Source: CAWBLP01 sp963721065
GTDB lineage: Bacteria; Pseudomonadota; Alphaproteobacteria; Acetobacterales; Acetobacteraceae
NCBI GenBank assembly: GCA_963721065.1
Contig: CAVRHO010000002.1
Location: 1,302,001 to 1,366,000, forward strand
DNA: 64,000 bases
Direction of reading: 5' to 3'
Within the stretch, counting starts at the first letter, position 1. Each line of letters opens with the position of its first letter. Made by a program: the position numbers and the translations under genes. The notes beneath the pieces are model-generated. The model made no database searches. It was not told the origin of the DNA and saw only the letters and a program-made list of their open reading frames with translations. Below are positions 35,544 to 47,571 of this stretch, piece by piece.

Positions 35544-36234
35544 ATGCGCGCCAGACTTATCGTTTCTTCCGCCGTAGTCCTGGCGGCCGCACTGACCAGC
35601 GGATGCTCCCGCCCCGCCGTCGCTCTCAAGCCGCCGGCATTTCAGCAACAGGCGGATTCGCTGCGTGACTGGCAGGCGGTGGCGAAACAAATCGCCGTGG
35701 ATATGCAGCGCGACGGCTTCCTGCCGGATCACGCGCGACCGCACGCCACCTATGCGCACTACCCATTCTACATCAGGTCTGATGTCGCGGGCTCGAAGTT
35801 CCTGCAAGAAGTCGAGAAGTCGCTGCAAGCTGCCATACTCGCAGCATGGCGGTTCCATTGCTGCGACGCAACCGGGGGCGGCGGTGATCACCCTCGACGT
35901 TGACGTCGTGCACTGGCAGCCAGGCCCCCGGGCTCCGGATGGGCTGGGAACCGAATTGGGCCTGGCCAGCGGGACCGCGGTTGTGCTCGCCAACCAGGCG
36001 CCGCTGACGCCGGCTGCCGGTTTCGGCCTGCTGGCCGGGGCAGGCGTGGTAAGCGACCTGCTGCGAACCATGACGCCCAACACCAACACGGAGATCGCCT
36101 GGGGCGCTTCGATTGCAGAGAACAACCGGGTGGTATTCGACGTGCGCTATCCGATGTACATCCACCCGGGCGACGTGGACCTCTACGTCTCCCCGCGGCC
36201 CCCGCAGCTCGTTCAGCTCCGCTACGCACAATGA
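35544..36234 (+). pseudogene. Lipoprotein, one frameshift
   Basis: The first frame starts with a lipoprotein signal whose lipobox is LTSGC and runs through DWQAVAKQIAVDMQRDGFLP and KFLQEVEKSLQAAI. The second frame resumes near 35845 with GGSIAATQPGAAVITLDVDV and continues TELGLASGTAVVLANQAPLT to a stop at 36232-36234. One extra base near 35848 explains the switch; repaired length is about 229 residues. The stop overlaps the next lipoprotein start (ATGA), so the two are coupled. I know no named family; the pairing with a FlgO-like lipoprotein suggests an outer-membrane complex. Confidence 0.7.
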
Positions 36235-36845
36235 TCCGCGGAATCTCCGGCATCCGTCCGCCCATGGCCTGTCGCAGGCTTGTTCCCGTCGCGCTGCTGC
36301 TGTGGCCGCTGGCCGCCTGCGCGCCCTATACCGGGTTCGCCAGGCAGGCCGTGTGGCAGGAATACGCGCAGTCGATTCCGACCGACCTCAGGCAGCGTAC
36401 CGACCGCAGCATCGACCAGATCGTCGCCGAACTGGTGAGCACGCATCCGCATCAGGCGACCACGCCCGCCGTCGTCGGTTCGGTGGCCGATATCGCCGAT
36501 GTCAATCATTCCACACCGCTGGGCAACATCATCGCCGATCTCGTCCGCACGCGCCTGGTGCAGCGCAACATCGCTGTTGTCGATATGCGTCTGCGCTCTG
36601 CCGTGAAGCTCGATCCCTCCCAGGGCGAGATGGTGTTCAGCCGCAACCGGCGGTCCGTGTATCCGGCCCCGCAGGTCGGCATGATCTGTGCGGGCACTTA
36701 CGCGGTTGCGCATGCGTCCGTCATCGTCAGCCTGAAGGTGGTGAATGCGGCAAACGCGCAGATACTGGCCGCTGCCGATTTCCGCCTGCCGCGTACAGCA
36801 GATGTCAATCGCCTGCTGATTGGCCGCATCGCCAGCGCGCGCTGA
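36231..36845 (+). CDS. FlgO-like outer-membrane lipoprotein
   Basis: A 204-residue lipoprotein with signal RLVPVALLLWPLAAC (lipobox LAAC near residue 30). The region STPLGNIIADLVRTRLVQRN near residue 94 through YAVAHASVIVSLKVVNA near 157 matches the FlgO domain, which in Vibrio is an outer-membrane protein needed for stable flagella. No flagellar gene is in the window, so the role here is open; FlgO-like domains also occur in unrelated cell-envelope operons. Its start overlaps the stop of the upstream lipoprotein. Confidence 0.75.
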   Translation: MIRGISGIRPPMACRRLVPVALLLWPLAACAPYTGFARQAVWQEYAQSIPTDLRQRTDRSIDQIVAELVSTHPHQATTPAVVGSVADIADVNHSTPLGNIIADLVRTRLVQRNIAVVDMRLRSAVKLDPSQGEMVFSRNRRSVYPAPQVGMICAGTYAVAHASVIVSLKVVNAANAQILAAADFRLPRTADVNRLLIGRIASAR

Positions 36846-37045
36846 TACGGCTGTTGCAAGCACCATACGCCGGGTGAACGTTGTTTAACCGGCGCCGGTG
36901 TGAAACTCCGGTCCATACGGCCCGGATCGGGCCGAGCGCGGGTTAACGCATCACCGCGGTTATGCCAGACTGTCCTGCCGGACGAACCGATAAACCGTTC
37001 GCGAAAGCCACGGCGGCGAACGCCGTGCGACAGGAGGAAACTTAG

Positions 37046-38118
37046 GTGGCTACATACAACGTTTTGATCATGGGTGCGTCCTACGGGTCGCTGCTCGCCA
37101 GCAAACTTGCTGTTTGCCGGGCACAACGTGAAACTTGTTTGCCTCCCGGCCGAGGTGGAGGCGATCAACGCCGACGGCATCCGCGTGCGGCTGCCGGTGA
37201 AGGGCCGGCAGGGCCTGGTGGAAGTCGACTCGCGGAAGCTCCCCGGCAAGCTGTCCGCGGCGGGGCCCGCTGACGTTAGTCCCGCAGACTACGACCTGGT
37301 CGCGCTGGCGATGCAGGAACCGCAATACGGCTCCCCCGGTGTGCGTGACTTGCTGGATGCGGTGGCGCGGGCGCGCGTGCCCTGCATGTCGATCATGAAC
37401 ATGCCGCCGCTGCCATACCTGAAGCGTATCCCCGGCCTGTCCGCTGATGCGCTGCACAACAGCTATACCGATGCCGGTGTGTGGGCGAATTTCGATCCCG
37501 CGCTGATGACGCTGTGCAGCCCGGACCCGCAGGCGTTCCGCCCGCCCGAGGAAAAGATCAATGTGCTGCAGGTCACGCTGCCGACCAACTTCAAGGCGGC
37601 ACGCTTCGAGTCCGACAAGCACACCGCGATCCTGCGGCAGATGCAGTCCGAGATCGACTCGATCCGCTTCGATCCGGGCGATGGTCCGACCGAGTTGCCG
37701 GTGAAGCTGAAGGTGCACGACTTCGATCTTCGTGCCGCTGGCCAAGTGGGCGATGCTGATCACCGGAAACTATCGCTGCGTGCAGAAGGACGCTGCGCGT
37801 TCCATCGCCGATGCGGTGCATAGCGATCCGGCCGCGTCGCGGTCCGTCTATGAGTGGGTGCGCGAACTGTGCATCAGGATGGGGGCCTCGCCGAACGACC
37901 TGGTGCCGTTCGAGAAATACGCCCAGGCCGCCCGCACGCTGGTTCGTCCGTCCTCGGCCGCACGCGCCCTGTTCGGCGGCGCGCCGAATATCGAGCGGGT
38001 GGACCTGTTGGTGCAAAGCATTGCGGCGCAGCAGGGCATGCAGAATGCGGTGCTGGATGAAACGGTGGCGCTGGTTGATGCGCGCCTGGCGATGAACCGC
38101 AAGAAGGCGGCGGCCTGA
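37046..38118 (+). pseudogene. Ketopantoate reductase-like (ApbA/PanE family) protein, two frameshifts
   Basis: Three frames together encode one NAD(P)-binding reductase. Frame one: MATYNVLIMGASYGSLLASK. Frame two: LLFAGHNVKLVCLPAEVEAI, PADYDLVALAMQEPQYGSPG and VPCMSIMNMPPLPYLKRIPG. Frame three: PLAKWAMLITGNYRCVQKDA to VDARLAMNRKKAAA. The joins need removal of one T in AAACTTGCTG (37106) and one G in TTCGATCTTC (37725), giving about 356 residues. The start is GTG 37046 with AGGAGG upstream. The N-terminal GxSxGS differs from the usual GxGxxG, so it may be a divergent family member. No in-frame stop interrupts the conserved parts. Confidence 0.75.
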
Positions 38119-38283
38119 CAGCCAGCGCCGGGCCCGGTCTCCACTACGCCGTCGCGGAGATGGAGGCCGGGCGAGGATTGGCCGGTTACGGCTGTCGTAG
38201 CTGCCATCGCCAAAGTCCTGGGCGGCGGGTTTGCGCCCCATAGGCGTTGGAATTGGCACGACACGCCAACACCAGGCCGCCAC

Positions 38284-38389
38284 GTCATGGCCGGGCTCGA
38301 CCCGGCCATCGACACCGGAACGATCGGGTCGGGTTGCAACGGAACACGCCTGGACGGGGGTAGATGGCCGGCTCAAGGCCGGCCATGAC
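38284..38389. repeat. Type A palindromic element, 106 bp, opposite orientation to the 27.66-kb copy
   Basis: Starts GTCATGGCCGGGCTCGACCC, ends CTCAAGGCCGGCCATGAC. The middle holds ACCGGAACGATCGGGTCGGG, the reverse complement of that at 27.7 kb. A degraded type B fragment (CAAAGTCCTGGGCGGCGGG) lies just before it. Confidence 0.85.
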
Positions 38390-38477
38390 TCGGGGGGGGC
38401 GGTTGTCCGCGCTGCTTCCGCGGCTATGAGGCCGGCGCCCGCCAGGACGCGGTCGGCGTCGGCCAGGGAGTGAGCTT

Positions 38478-38558
38478 CACGCAGGCTGACATCCAATGCC
38501 TGGCCACGCAGGCTGACACCCAATGCCTGGCCACGCAGGCTGACATCCAACGCTCGGC
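38478..38558. repeat. Tandem repeat, 27 bp x 3
   Basis: Units start CACGCAGGCTGACATCCAAT and end GCCTGGC; copies at 38478, 38505 and 38532, the third more diverged. It ends 6 bp before the stop of the FAD oxidoreductase gene. There are no spacers, so it is not CRISPR. Confidence 0.9.
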
Positions 38559-38564
38559 CGCGCC

Positions 38565-39689
38565 CTATGCATCCGCCCGCCGGGAAAACCGCCGCGGGTC
38601 GATCGTGGCAAGGATCCCTCCGGCCTCGCCCGGGTCCCGCCCGGCAATCAGGTCCGCCACCAGTTGTCCCGCCGCGGGGGAGGTCTGGATACCGTAGCCG
38701 CCCTGGCCGACACACCAGAAGAAGCCATCCGCCTGCGCATCCCAGCCGAAGGCCAGGCTGCGGTCCGGGGTGAAGCTGCGCAGCCCGGCCCAGCTCCGTT
38801 CCACCCGCCGCACCGGAATATCCAGCGCCTGCTGCATCCGGTCGATGGCAATGGCGATATCCAGCTCGTCCGGCTGGATGTCCTGGGCCGGCACGGGCGT
38901 TTCGTCGGCCGGCGAGACCATCAGCCGGGTGCGCGCCTCCGGGCGGGTGTACCAACTGTGGCCGACATCGTTCAGCAACGGCCAGTCGGCCACCTGAAAC
39001 GGCGCCGGATCGATGATCACCCCGGTGCGCCGGCACGGCGTCAGGCCCAGCGGCGCGGCACCCGCCAGGGTCGCGACCTCGTCACCCCAGGCGCCGGCAG
39101 CGTTCACCACCACCGGCGCTCGGAACAGCCCGCCGGTGCTGGTGGCGATCTCCCAGCGCCCGGCGCGGCGCTCGATCCGGCCGGCGCGGTGGCGCAGGGC
39201 CAGGCTGCCGCCGCGGGCGCGGACCTGGCGCAGGAAGCCCTGGTGCAGGGCGGCGACGTCCATGTCGAACGCGTCGTCCTCGATGGCCGCCGCCACCGCG
39301 TAGTCCGGCCGCAGCGCCGGCGCCATGGCGCGGATCTCGGCAATGTCGGCCTCCCGCAGCCCCAGCCCCTGGGACAGCATGTCGGCCAGGGCGGCGCGCT
39401 GGTCCTCCGGGGCCAGGAACACCACCGGGCGGCGCGACATCAGCGGCACGTCGGTGAAGCCGGCGGGGGGATGCTCGAAGAACGCCCGCGACAGCCCGGT
39501 CAGCACGCGCACATCCGGCGGCCCGTAGTTCAGGATCCAGACCGCGGCGGAGCGGCCGGTGCTGTGGTAGCCGGCAACCTCCTCGGCTTCGATCAGCGCA
39601 ACCCGCCGGTCGGCGGCGAGCGCAGCGGCGGCGCTGGAACCGGCAATGCCGGCCCCGATCACCGCAACATCAACGTCAAACGTGTCCAT
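38565..39689 (-). CDS. FAD-dependent oxidoreductase of the DAO (glycine/D-amino acid oxidase) family
   Basis: A 374-residue flavoenzyme. The FAD motif VAVIGAGIAGSSAAAALA starts near residue 7; HSTGRSAAVWILNYGP near 42 is typical of the D-arginine dehydrogenase-like subgroup; VVNAAGAWGDEVATLAG near 196 and the C-terminal WCVGQGGYGIQTSPAAG near 330 complete the FAD site. It likely dehydrogenates an amine or D-amino acid. The start at ATG 39689 sits directly before the first strand; the longer open frame lacks support. It stands alone, divergent from the efflux operon. Confidence 0.88.
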   Translation of the reverse strand: MDTFDVDVAVIGAGIAGSSAAAALAADRRVALIEAEEVAGYHSTGRSAAVWILNYGPPDVRVLTGLSRAFFEHPPAGFTDVPLMSRRPVVFLAPEDQRAALADMLSQGLGLREADIAEIRAMAPALRPDYAVAAAIEDDAFDMDVAALHQGFLRQVRARGGSLALRHRAGRIERRAGRWEIATSTGGLFRAPVVVNAAGAWGDEVATLAGAAPLGLTPCRRTGVIIDPAPFQVADWPLLNDVGHSWYTRPEARTRLMVSPADETPVPAQDIQPDELDIAIAIDRMQQALDIPVRRVERSWAGLRSFTPDRSLAFGWDAQADGFFWCVGQGGYGIQTSPAAGQLVADLIAGRDPGEAGGILATIDPRRFSRRADA

Positions 39690-39949
39690 TTCCGGAGAAT
39701 TTGCGGCGGCTGCCGGAAGTGCAAGCCTCGGGCAGGGCCGGAAGCGGCTTTGGCGAGGCCCTGGATGATCGGCTCCCACGAACCGCCCGCACCCACCAAC
39801 CCACACCGGAAGGCCCATCCCCCGGCAGCGCTCCATCCCGGCCGCGCGCGAAATTGCCGTTGATCCAGGTCATGGCCCTCCACCGGCCGCACGCGCAGGG
39901 ATAGGGCGGACACCCAAGAGGTCGGACCCCGTCACCGCGAAGTGCGACA

Positions 39950-40753
<804 letters not shown>

Positions 40754-40757
<4 letters not shown>

Positions 40758-43120
40758 CCGCGCTCGACCGCAAGCTGCTGCGCGACCTGGTGCGGCTGCG
40801 CGGCCAGGTGGTCACCATCGCCGCGGTGATCGCCAGCGGCATCGCCATCTTCGTCGCCTCGCTGGCCACCTTCCATTCGCTGCAGCAGAACCAGGCGGCG
40901 TATTACCGCGCGTCGCATTTCGCCGATGTCTTCATGTCGCTGAAACGTGCACCGGACGCCCTGCTGCCGCGCCTGCAGGAATTGCCGGGCGTGGCCCAGG
41001 TGGAGGCCCGCATCGTCCACGACATCACCATCGACATGCCGGACCAGGCACTGCCGCTCGCCGGCCGGCTGGTGTCGCTGCCGCCCGACGCGGGCGCGCC
41101 CCGCCTCGACCGGCTGTACCTCCGCCGCGGCCGCATGCCCACGCCCCGCGCCGCCAACGAGGTGCTGGTCAACGAGGCTTTCGCCGCCGCCAACCATCTC
41201 CGGCCCGGCGACACGATGGCGGCGATCCTGAACGGCAAGCTGCAGCGGCTGCGAATCGTCGGCGTGGCGCTGTCGCCGGAATACGTCTTCGCCACCCCCG
41301 CCGGCGACGCGATCCCGGACGACAAGCATTTCGGCGTGCTGTGGATGGACCGCGACGCCGCGGCGGCCGCCTTCGACATGACCGGGGCGTTCAACGACCT
41401 GGTGGTGTCGCTGGCGCCGGGTGCGCGCGCGGCACCGGTGCTGCGCAACCTGGACCGGCTGCTGACGCCCTATGGCGGGCTGGTGGCCTATGAACGCCGC
41501 GACCAGCCCTCCAACCGTTTCCTCAGTGACGAAATCAGCCAGCAGGGGACCATGGCCACCACCATCCCGGTGGTGTTCCTCATCGTCTCCGCCTTCCTGC
41601 TGAATGTCGTGCTGGGGCGCCTGGTCACCAGCCAACGCGAGCAGGTTGCCAGCCTGAAGGCGCTCGGCTACGGCAACGGGCCCGTCGCACTGCATTACCT
41701 GAAGCTCGCCGGCGTGGTGATCCTGACCGGCGCGATCCCCGGCGTTGTCCTGGGTCTCGGCCTGGGCTGGCTGATGACCAGCAACTACACCCGCTTCTAC
41801 CGCTTCCCGGTGTTGGCCTATCACGTGCAGCCCTGGGTGCCGCTGCTGGCGGTCGGCGTGGCGCTGCTGGCCGGCAGCATCGGCGTGCTGTCCGCCCTGC
41901 GCGCCGTGGTGCGCCTGGCACCGGCCGAGGCGATGCGGCCGCCGGCGCCGATGCAGTACCGCTCCGGCTGGCTGGACCGCGTCGCCGGGCTGCGCTGGCT
42001 GTCGGCCCGGCGGCGCATCACCCTGCGCGGCATCACCGGCCGGCCCACCCGCGCCATGCTCACAGTGCTGGGCGTGGCGCTGGCGGTGCCGATCATCCTG
42101 GTCAGCCGCTTCTGGAACGACGCGCTGAACTACATGATGGACGTGCAGTTCGAGGCGGTGGACCGCGGCGATGTCACCGTGACCTTCACCAACCCGGTCT
42201 CCGGCGCGGCACAGGGGGAGATCGCCCGCATGCCCGGCGTGCTGCTGACCGAGGGATTTCGCGGCGTGCCGGTGCGGCTGCGGGCCGGCCACCGCTCCTA
42301 CCGCACGGCGATCCTGGGCCTGCCGCGGGACGGGGTGCTGCGCCGGCCGCTGGACCGGGCGTTGCGTCCCATCCCGCTGCCGCCGGACGGTGTGCTGCTG
42401 TCGCAGCGCCTGGCCGAACGGCTGCATGTGCGTCCGGGCGGTCACATCCGGCTGGAGGTGCTGGAAGGCGAGCGCCCGGTCCGCGACGTGCCGATCGCCG
42501 GCCTGGCGGACGACATGATCGGGCTGAACGTCTATATGCGGCTGGGCGCGCTGAACCGCCTGATGCGGGAGGGCGACACGATCAGCGGCGTGGACCTGCG
42601 CACCGACGGCCGCCCCGCCGACGCGCTGTACCGCGCCCTGAAAGCCGCCCCCAAGGTGGAAACCGTCACGGTCAAGGCACTGGCCTTGCAGTTGTTCCGC
42701 GCCACCACGGTGGTGTTCGTGCTGGTCATGGCCAGCATCTTCACGCTGTTCTCCACGATCATCGCCATCGGCGTGGTGTACAACAATGCCCGCATCGCGC
42801 TGCAGGAACGCGGCTGGGAACTGGCCACCCTGCGCGTGCTGGGCTTCACCCGCGCCGAGGTCGCCGCCCTGCTGCTGGGCGAGATCGCGCTGGAGATCGT
42901 CGCCGGCATTCCGCTGGGCCTGTGGCTGGGCGTCTGGCTGGTGCGCGGCATGATCGCCCTGAACGAGACGGAGATGTTCCGCATTCCGGCGATCATCGAA
43001 ACGCGGTCCTATCTGCTCGCCTCGCTGATCGTGTTCGCCGCCGGCTCGGCCAGCGCGCTGCTGGTGCGCCGGCGCATCGACCACCTGGACCTGATCGGCG
43101 TGCTGAAGACACGGGAATGA
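40754..43120 (+). CDS. FtsX-like ABC transporter permease (MacB/DevC-type efflux)
   Basis: A 788-residue permease with two FtsX/MacB_PCD halves. An N-terminal helix (VVTIAAVIASGIAIFVASLA), an extracytoplasmic domain, three helices around residues 265-390 (FLIVSAFLLNVVLGRLVTSQ), then a second soluble domain after about 430 and three helices at the C-terminus (FVLVMASIFTLFSTIIAIGV). The start is GTG 40754 within the ATPase stop, with GGAGGAG upstream; an in-frame GTG at 40730 is the alternative. With the ATPase and the adaptor gene it forms a tripartite efflux system. Confidence 0.9.
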
Positions 43121-43124
43121 GCGC

Positions 43125-44321
43125 ATGCGTTGGGTGAAGCGTCTGCTCTGGGCCGTTGCGATCCTCGCGCTTGTCGCGGTGTCCCTGCTGTCGCTGCGTT
43201 CGGCGCCGCTGCCGGTGGAGCTGTCCACGGTGGCGCGCGGCACGGTGCGGCAGACGGTGGACGAGGACGGCCACACCCGCGTGCGGGAGCGCTACACCGT
43301 CTCCGCGCCCCTGGCCGGCACGCTGCAGCGCATCACGCTGGAGGAGGGCGACCGGGTGAAGGCCGGCGCCGTGCTGGCGGCGCTGGCGCCGAACCCCGCG
43401 GCGCTGCTGGACCCGCGCACCCGTGCCGAACTGGAGCAGCGACTCGCCGCCGCCCAGGCGCGGGAGCAACGCACCGGCGCCCTCACCGCCCGGGCGGAGG
43501 CCAATCTGGAGCAGTCGAAATCCGACCTGGAGCGCACGCGCAAACTGGCCGAGCGGAATATTGTGTCCCGCAGCCAGTTGGAGCACGACGAACTGGCGGT
43601 GACGGTGAACCAGCGGCTGCTGGACGTCGCGCGTTTCGAGCAGCGCACCGCGGTGCACGAGGTGGCACAGGCGCGCGCCGCGCTGGAGGCGAGCAGGCTG
43701 GCGGCGGAGCCGTCGATGGGTGACCTGCTGGATGTGCGCGCGCCGGTCGATGGCACGGTGCTGCGGGTGTTGCAGAAGAGCGCGGGGCCGGTGACGATGG
43801 GGACGCCGCTGCTGGAGATTGGCGATCTCAGCGACATGGAAGTGGTGGTTGACGTGCTGTCGTCGGATGCCGTCGCTATTCATCCCGGCACGCCGGTGTC
43901 GATCGAGCACTGGGGCGGCGACACACCGCTTCCCGCTCGGGTCCAGCGCATTGAACCATCCGCTTTCACCAAGGTCTCGGCCCTGGGGGTGGAGGAGCAG
44001 CGGGTCAACGTGGTGATCGACATCACCGCGCCACGCAGCGCCCGGGCCGGGCTGGGCGACGGGTTCCGGGTGGACGCGCGCATCCTGGTGCACAGCGTGG
44101 ACGACGCCGTGACGGTGCCCACCAGCGCGCTGTTCCGCGACGGCGCCGGCTGGGCGGTGTTCGTCGATGACGATGGCGTGGCCCGGAAGCGCCGTGTGGC
44201 GGTAAGCCTGCGCGGCACCGAGCAGGCGGCGATCAGCGAGGGCGTGAAGCCCGGCGACCGGGTGATCCTGTTCCCCGGCGACGCGATCACCGACGGGGCG
44301 CGGGTGCGCCCGCTGTCATGA
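43125..44321 (+). CDS. HlyD-family periplasmic adaptor of the efflux system
   Basis: A 398-residue membrane-fusion protein. N-terminal anchor LLWAVAILALVAVSLLSL, the first lipoyl half SAPLAGTLQRITLEEGDRVK near residue 60, a coiled-coil hairpin about 100-195 (AEANLEQSKSDLERTRKLAE), the second lipoyl half VRAPVDGTVLRVLQKSAGPV near 204 and a beta-barrel/membrane-proximal part to the end (FRDGAGWAVFVDDDG). It starts 4 bp after the permease stop and overlaps the DedA start (ATGA). An outer-membrane TolC partner is not in the window. Confidence 0.92.
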   Translation: MRWVKRLLWAVAILALVAVSLLSLRSAPLPVELSTVARGTVRQTVDEDGHTRVRERYTVSAPLAGTLQRITLEEGDRVKAGAVLAALAPNPAALLDPRTRAELEQRLAAAQAREQRTGALTARAEANLEQSKSDLERTRKLAERNIVSRSQLEHDELAVTVNQRLLDVARFEQRTAVHEVAQARAALEASRLAAEPSMGDLLDVRAPVDGTVLRVLQKSAGPVTMGTPLLEIGDLSDMEVVVDVLSSDAVAIHPGTPVSIEHWGGDTPLPARVQRIEPSAFTKVSALGVEEQRVNVVIDITAPRSARAGLGDGFRVDARILVHSVDDAVTVPTSALFRDGAGWAVFVDDDGVARKRRVAVSLRGTEQAAISEGVKPGDRVILFPGDAITDGARVRPLS

Positions 44322-44833
44322 TCGCAACCCTCACCGACTCCGTCCTGGCCTGGATGCAGCAGCACCAGAGTTGGGCGCCCGCCGTGGTGTTCGCCCTGGC
44401 GTTCGGCGAGTCGCTGGCGGTGATCTCGTTGCTGTTGCCGGCGACGGTGATCCTGCTGGGGGCCAGCGGGCTGATCGGTGCCGCCGGCCTGTCGTTCTGG
44501 CCGGTGTGGACCGCGGCGGTGGCCGGGGCGGTGCTGGGCGACGCGGTCTCCTACTGGCTGGCGTATCATTTCCAGGAGGATGTCGGGCGGATATGGCCGC
44601 TGTCGCGCCATCCCGACCTGCTGCCGCGCGGCCATGCGTTCTTCCAGCGCTGGGGCGTGCTGGGCGTGTTCCTGGGGCGCTTTTTCGGGCCGCTGCGCGC
44701 GGTGGTGCCGCTGGTGGCCGGGATTTGCGGCATGGCGCAGATCCCGTTCCAGGCCGCCAATGTCACCTCGGCGCTGGTATGGGCGACGCTGATCCTGGCA
44801 CCCGGCGTGTTCGGCGTGCGCTGGCTGATGTAG
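44318..44833 (+). CDS. DedA family membrane protein
   Basis: A 171-residue inner-membrane protein with the SNARE-associated/DedA pattern: FALAFGESLAVISLLLPATV near residue 25, then GAVLGDAVSYWLAYHFQ near 69 and the hallmark FFQRWGVLGVFLGRFFGPLR near 108 with its conserved Arg residues, followed by VPLVAGICGM. Relatives such as UptA/YqjA recycle undecaprenyl phosphate or affect membrane potential and drug resistance. It is translationally coupled to the HlyD adaptor, so it belongs to the efflux operon. Confidence 0.92.
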   Translation: MIATLTDSVLAWMQQHQSWAPAVVFALAFGESLAVISLLLPATVILLGASGLIGAAGLSFWPVWTAAVAGAVLGDAVSYWLAYHFQEDVGRIWPLSRHPDLLPRGHAFFQRWGVLGVFLGRFFGPLRAVVPLVAGICGMAQIPFQAANVTSALVWATLILAPGVFGVRWLM

Positions 44834-44852
44834 CCGCGGACGCCCTCGCGGA

Positions 44853-45308
44853 TCACCCGAGCAGGCCGGGCCAGGCGAGGCGCAGCAGGAGCAGCACCGC
44901 GGCCACCAGCAGGCCGGCGATGATGTCGTCGGCCATCACGCCGAATGCGCCGTGCTGCCGGTCCGCCCAGCCGACCGGGCCGGGCTTGGTGATATCCAGC
45001 AGCCGGAACAGCAGGAAGGCGAGCACCACACCCCCTGGTGTGACCCGCGCCAGCCCCAGCAGCGCCAGCCACTGCCCGGCGAATTCGTCGATCACCACCC
45101 AGCCGGGATCGCCCTCCACCTGCGCCGCCAGGATCGCCGCGAACCCACCCGCCGCCGCCAGCAGGGCCGCGGCCCCCAGCGCAACCGAGGACCACGCGAG
45201 CAGGCCGGCCCCGGTCAGCACCGCGACGGCAGAGGCGACGGTGCCGGCGGCGACCGGCGCGTAGCCGCAGCCCAGACCGGCCGCAAGCAGGCGGGCGAGT
45301 GTTCGCAT
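44853..45308 (-). CDS. pgpA: Phosphatidylglycerophosphatase A
   Basis: Dephosphorylates PGP to phosphatidylglycerol. The 151-residue membrane protein has the PgpA blocks LGCGYAPVAAGTVAS near residue 12, WVVIDEFAGQWLAL near 75, FRLLDITKPGPVGWADRQHG near 104 and GVMADDIIAGLLVA near 127, with four hydrophobic segments. ATG 45308 is the first fitting start; the upstream open frame is not coding. It is convergent with the efflux operon, 19 bp away. Confidence 0.92.
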   Translation of the reverse strand: MRTLARLLAAGLGCGYAPVAAGTVASAVAVLTGAGLLAWSSVALGAAALLAAAGGFAAILAAQVEGDPGWVVIDEFAGQWLALLGLARVTPGGVVLAFLLFRLLDITKPGPVGWADRQHGAFGVMADDIIAGLLVAAVLLLLRLAWPGLLG

Positions 45309-45521
45309 GGTCAGGTGCACCCGGGCTGGTTCCCCGCCCACTGGCGGGAGGGGGGCAGGGGAGGCGCGGCGGCACTTTGTACGCACCGTCTCTCTCCCCG
45401 GTTTTCCACCACCAGGGGAGGGGGAGCGCGGTCGCGCCATGGCGCACCCTTGACCCGGGTCCCGGCGGGGGACAGATCGAAGGCCGGAATTGGACAACGC
45501 AGGAGTTCGTACGCGGCTGGC

Positions 45522-46004
45522 ATGGCGGAAGCGCGGAAAAAGGGGCTGATCTCACACGGGGTGGTTTCGCAGAACCGCAAAGCGCGGTTCGACTACACCG
45601 TCAAGGATACGGTGGAGGCCGGCCTGGTGCTGAAGGGGCCGGAAGTGAAGTCGCTGCGCCTGGGCCGAGCCACGCTGAACGAGGCCTGGGCCGGCGAGCG
45701 GGACGGCGAGATGTGGCTGTTCAACGCCTATATCCCGGAATACCAGGGCGGCGTGCTGTCGCGTTTCGAGCCGCGCGCCCCGCGCAAGCTGCTGCTGAAG
45801 CGGAAGCAGATCGCCCAGCTTACCGGCGCGGTCAGCCGCCAGGGCGCGACGATCGTGCCGCTGCAGATCCACTTCAACGACCGCGGCCGGGCCAAGGTGC
45901 TGCTGGGCGTCGCGGAAGGGCGCCAGAAGCAGGACAAGCGCGCCGCCATCGCGAACCGCGACTGGCAGCGGGACAAGGCGCGGTTGCTGCGGGCGCGGGG
46001 TTAG
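45522..46004 (+). CDS. smpB: SsrA-binding protein SmpB
   Basis: Partner of tmRNA in rescuing stalled ribosomes. The 160-residue sequence has the family's start (GLISHGVVSQNRKARFDYTV), VLKGPEVKSLRLGRATLNEA near residue 38, YIPEYQGGVLSRFEPRAPRK near 69 and the basic tail KRAAIANRDWQRDKARLLRA that inserts into the mRNA channel. ATG 45522 matches the family length, although its ribosome binding site is weak. The spacer before it holds a CCTC-rich inverted pair. Confidence 0.95.
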   Translation: MAEARKKGLISHGVVSQNRKARFDYTVKDTVEAGLVLKGPEVKSLRLGRATLNEAWAGERDGEMWLFNAYIPEYQGGVLSRFEPRAPRKLLLKRKQIAQLTGAVSRQGATIVPLQIHFNDRGRAKVLLGVAEGRQKQDKRAAIANRDWQRDKARLLRARG

Positions 46005-46259
46005 CGGTTCGGCGGCAGCGGAGGCGGCCGGCATGCCCGCGTGTAAAGGCGGGCGCGGGCCGTACGGGGTGCGCCGAAGCCGCGACCGGGCCGGTGATCT
46101 TGCGTATGGACCTGGTTGGGCGTGCGCAACACGTCCCGCGCCGCCGTGGCATCCGGCCGGTGATGCTGCGGATGTGCCTGGCCGGGAGCGGGGGCGCATT
46201 GCCTCGGTTTTTCCGCCGGGCTACTCCCCGCCGTCAAAGTGACCAGAAGGACCGCCGCC

Positions 46260-47489
<1,230 letters not shown>

Positions 47490-47571
47490 GTCGCTCGGGC
47501 GGCGGCGGCACTGCGTCGTGGCGGACGACGGCCTCGTAATCGTTGATTTCGTGCGTTCCGACGGCGCTAAT

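Noticed and set aside
35330..36231. Minus-strand frames opposite the lipoprotein pair
   Set aside because: Two lipoboxes, an ATGA overlap and the FlgO-like domain place the genes on the plus strand.
38478..38558. Possible CRISPR array
   Set aside because: The 27-bp units are directly adjacent with no spacers, and no cas gene is present. The same holds for the arrays at 18230, 27797, 30505 and 47572.
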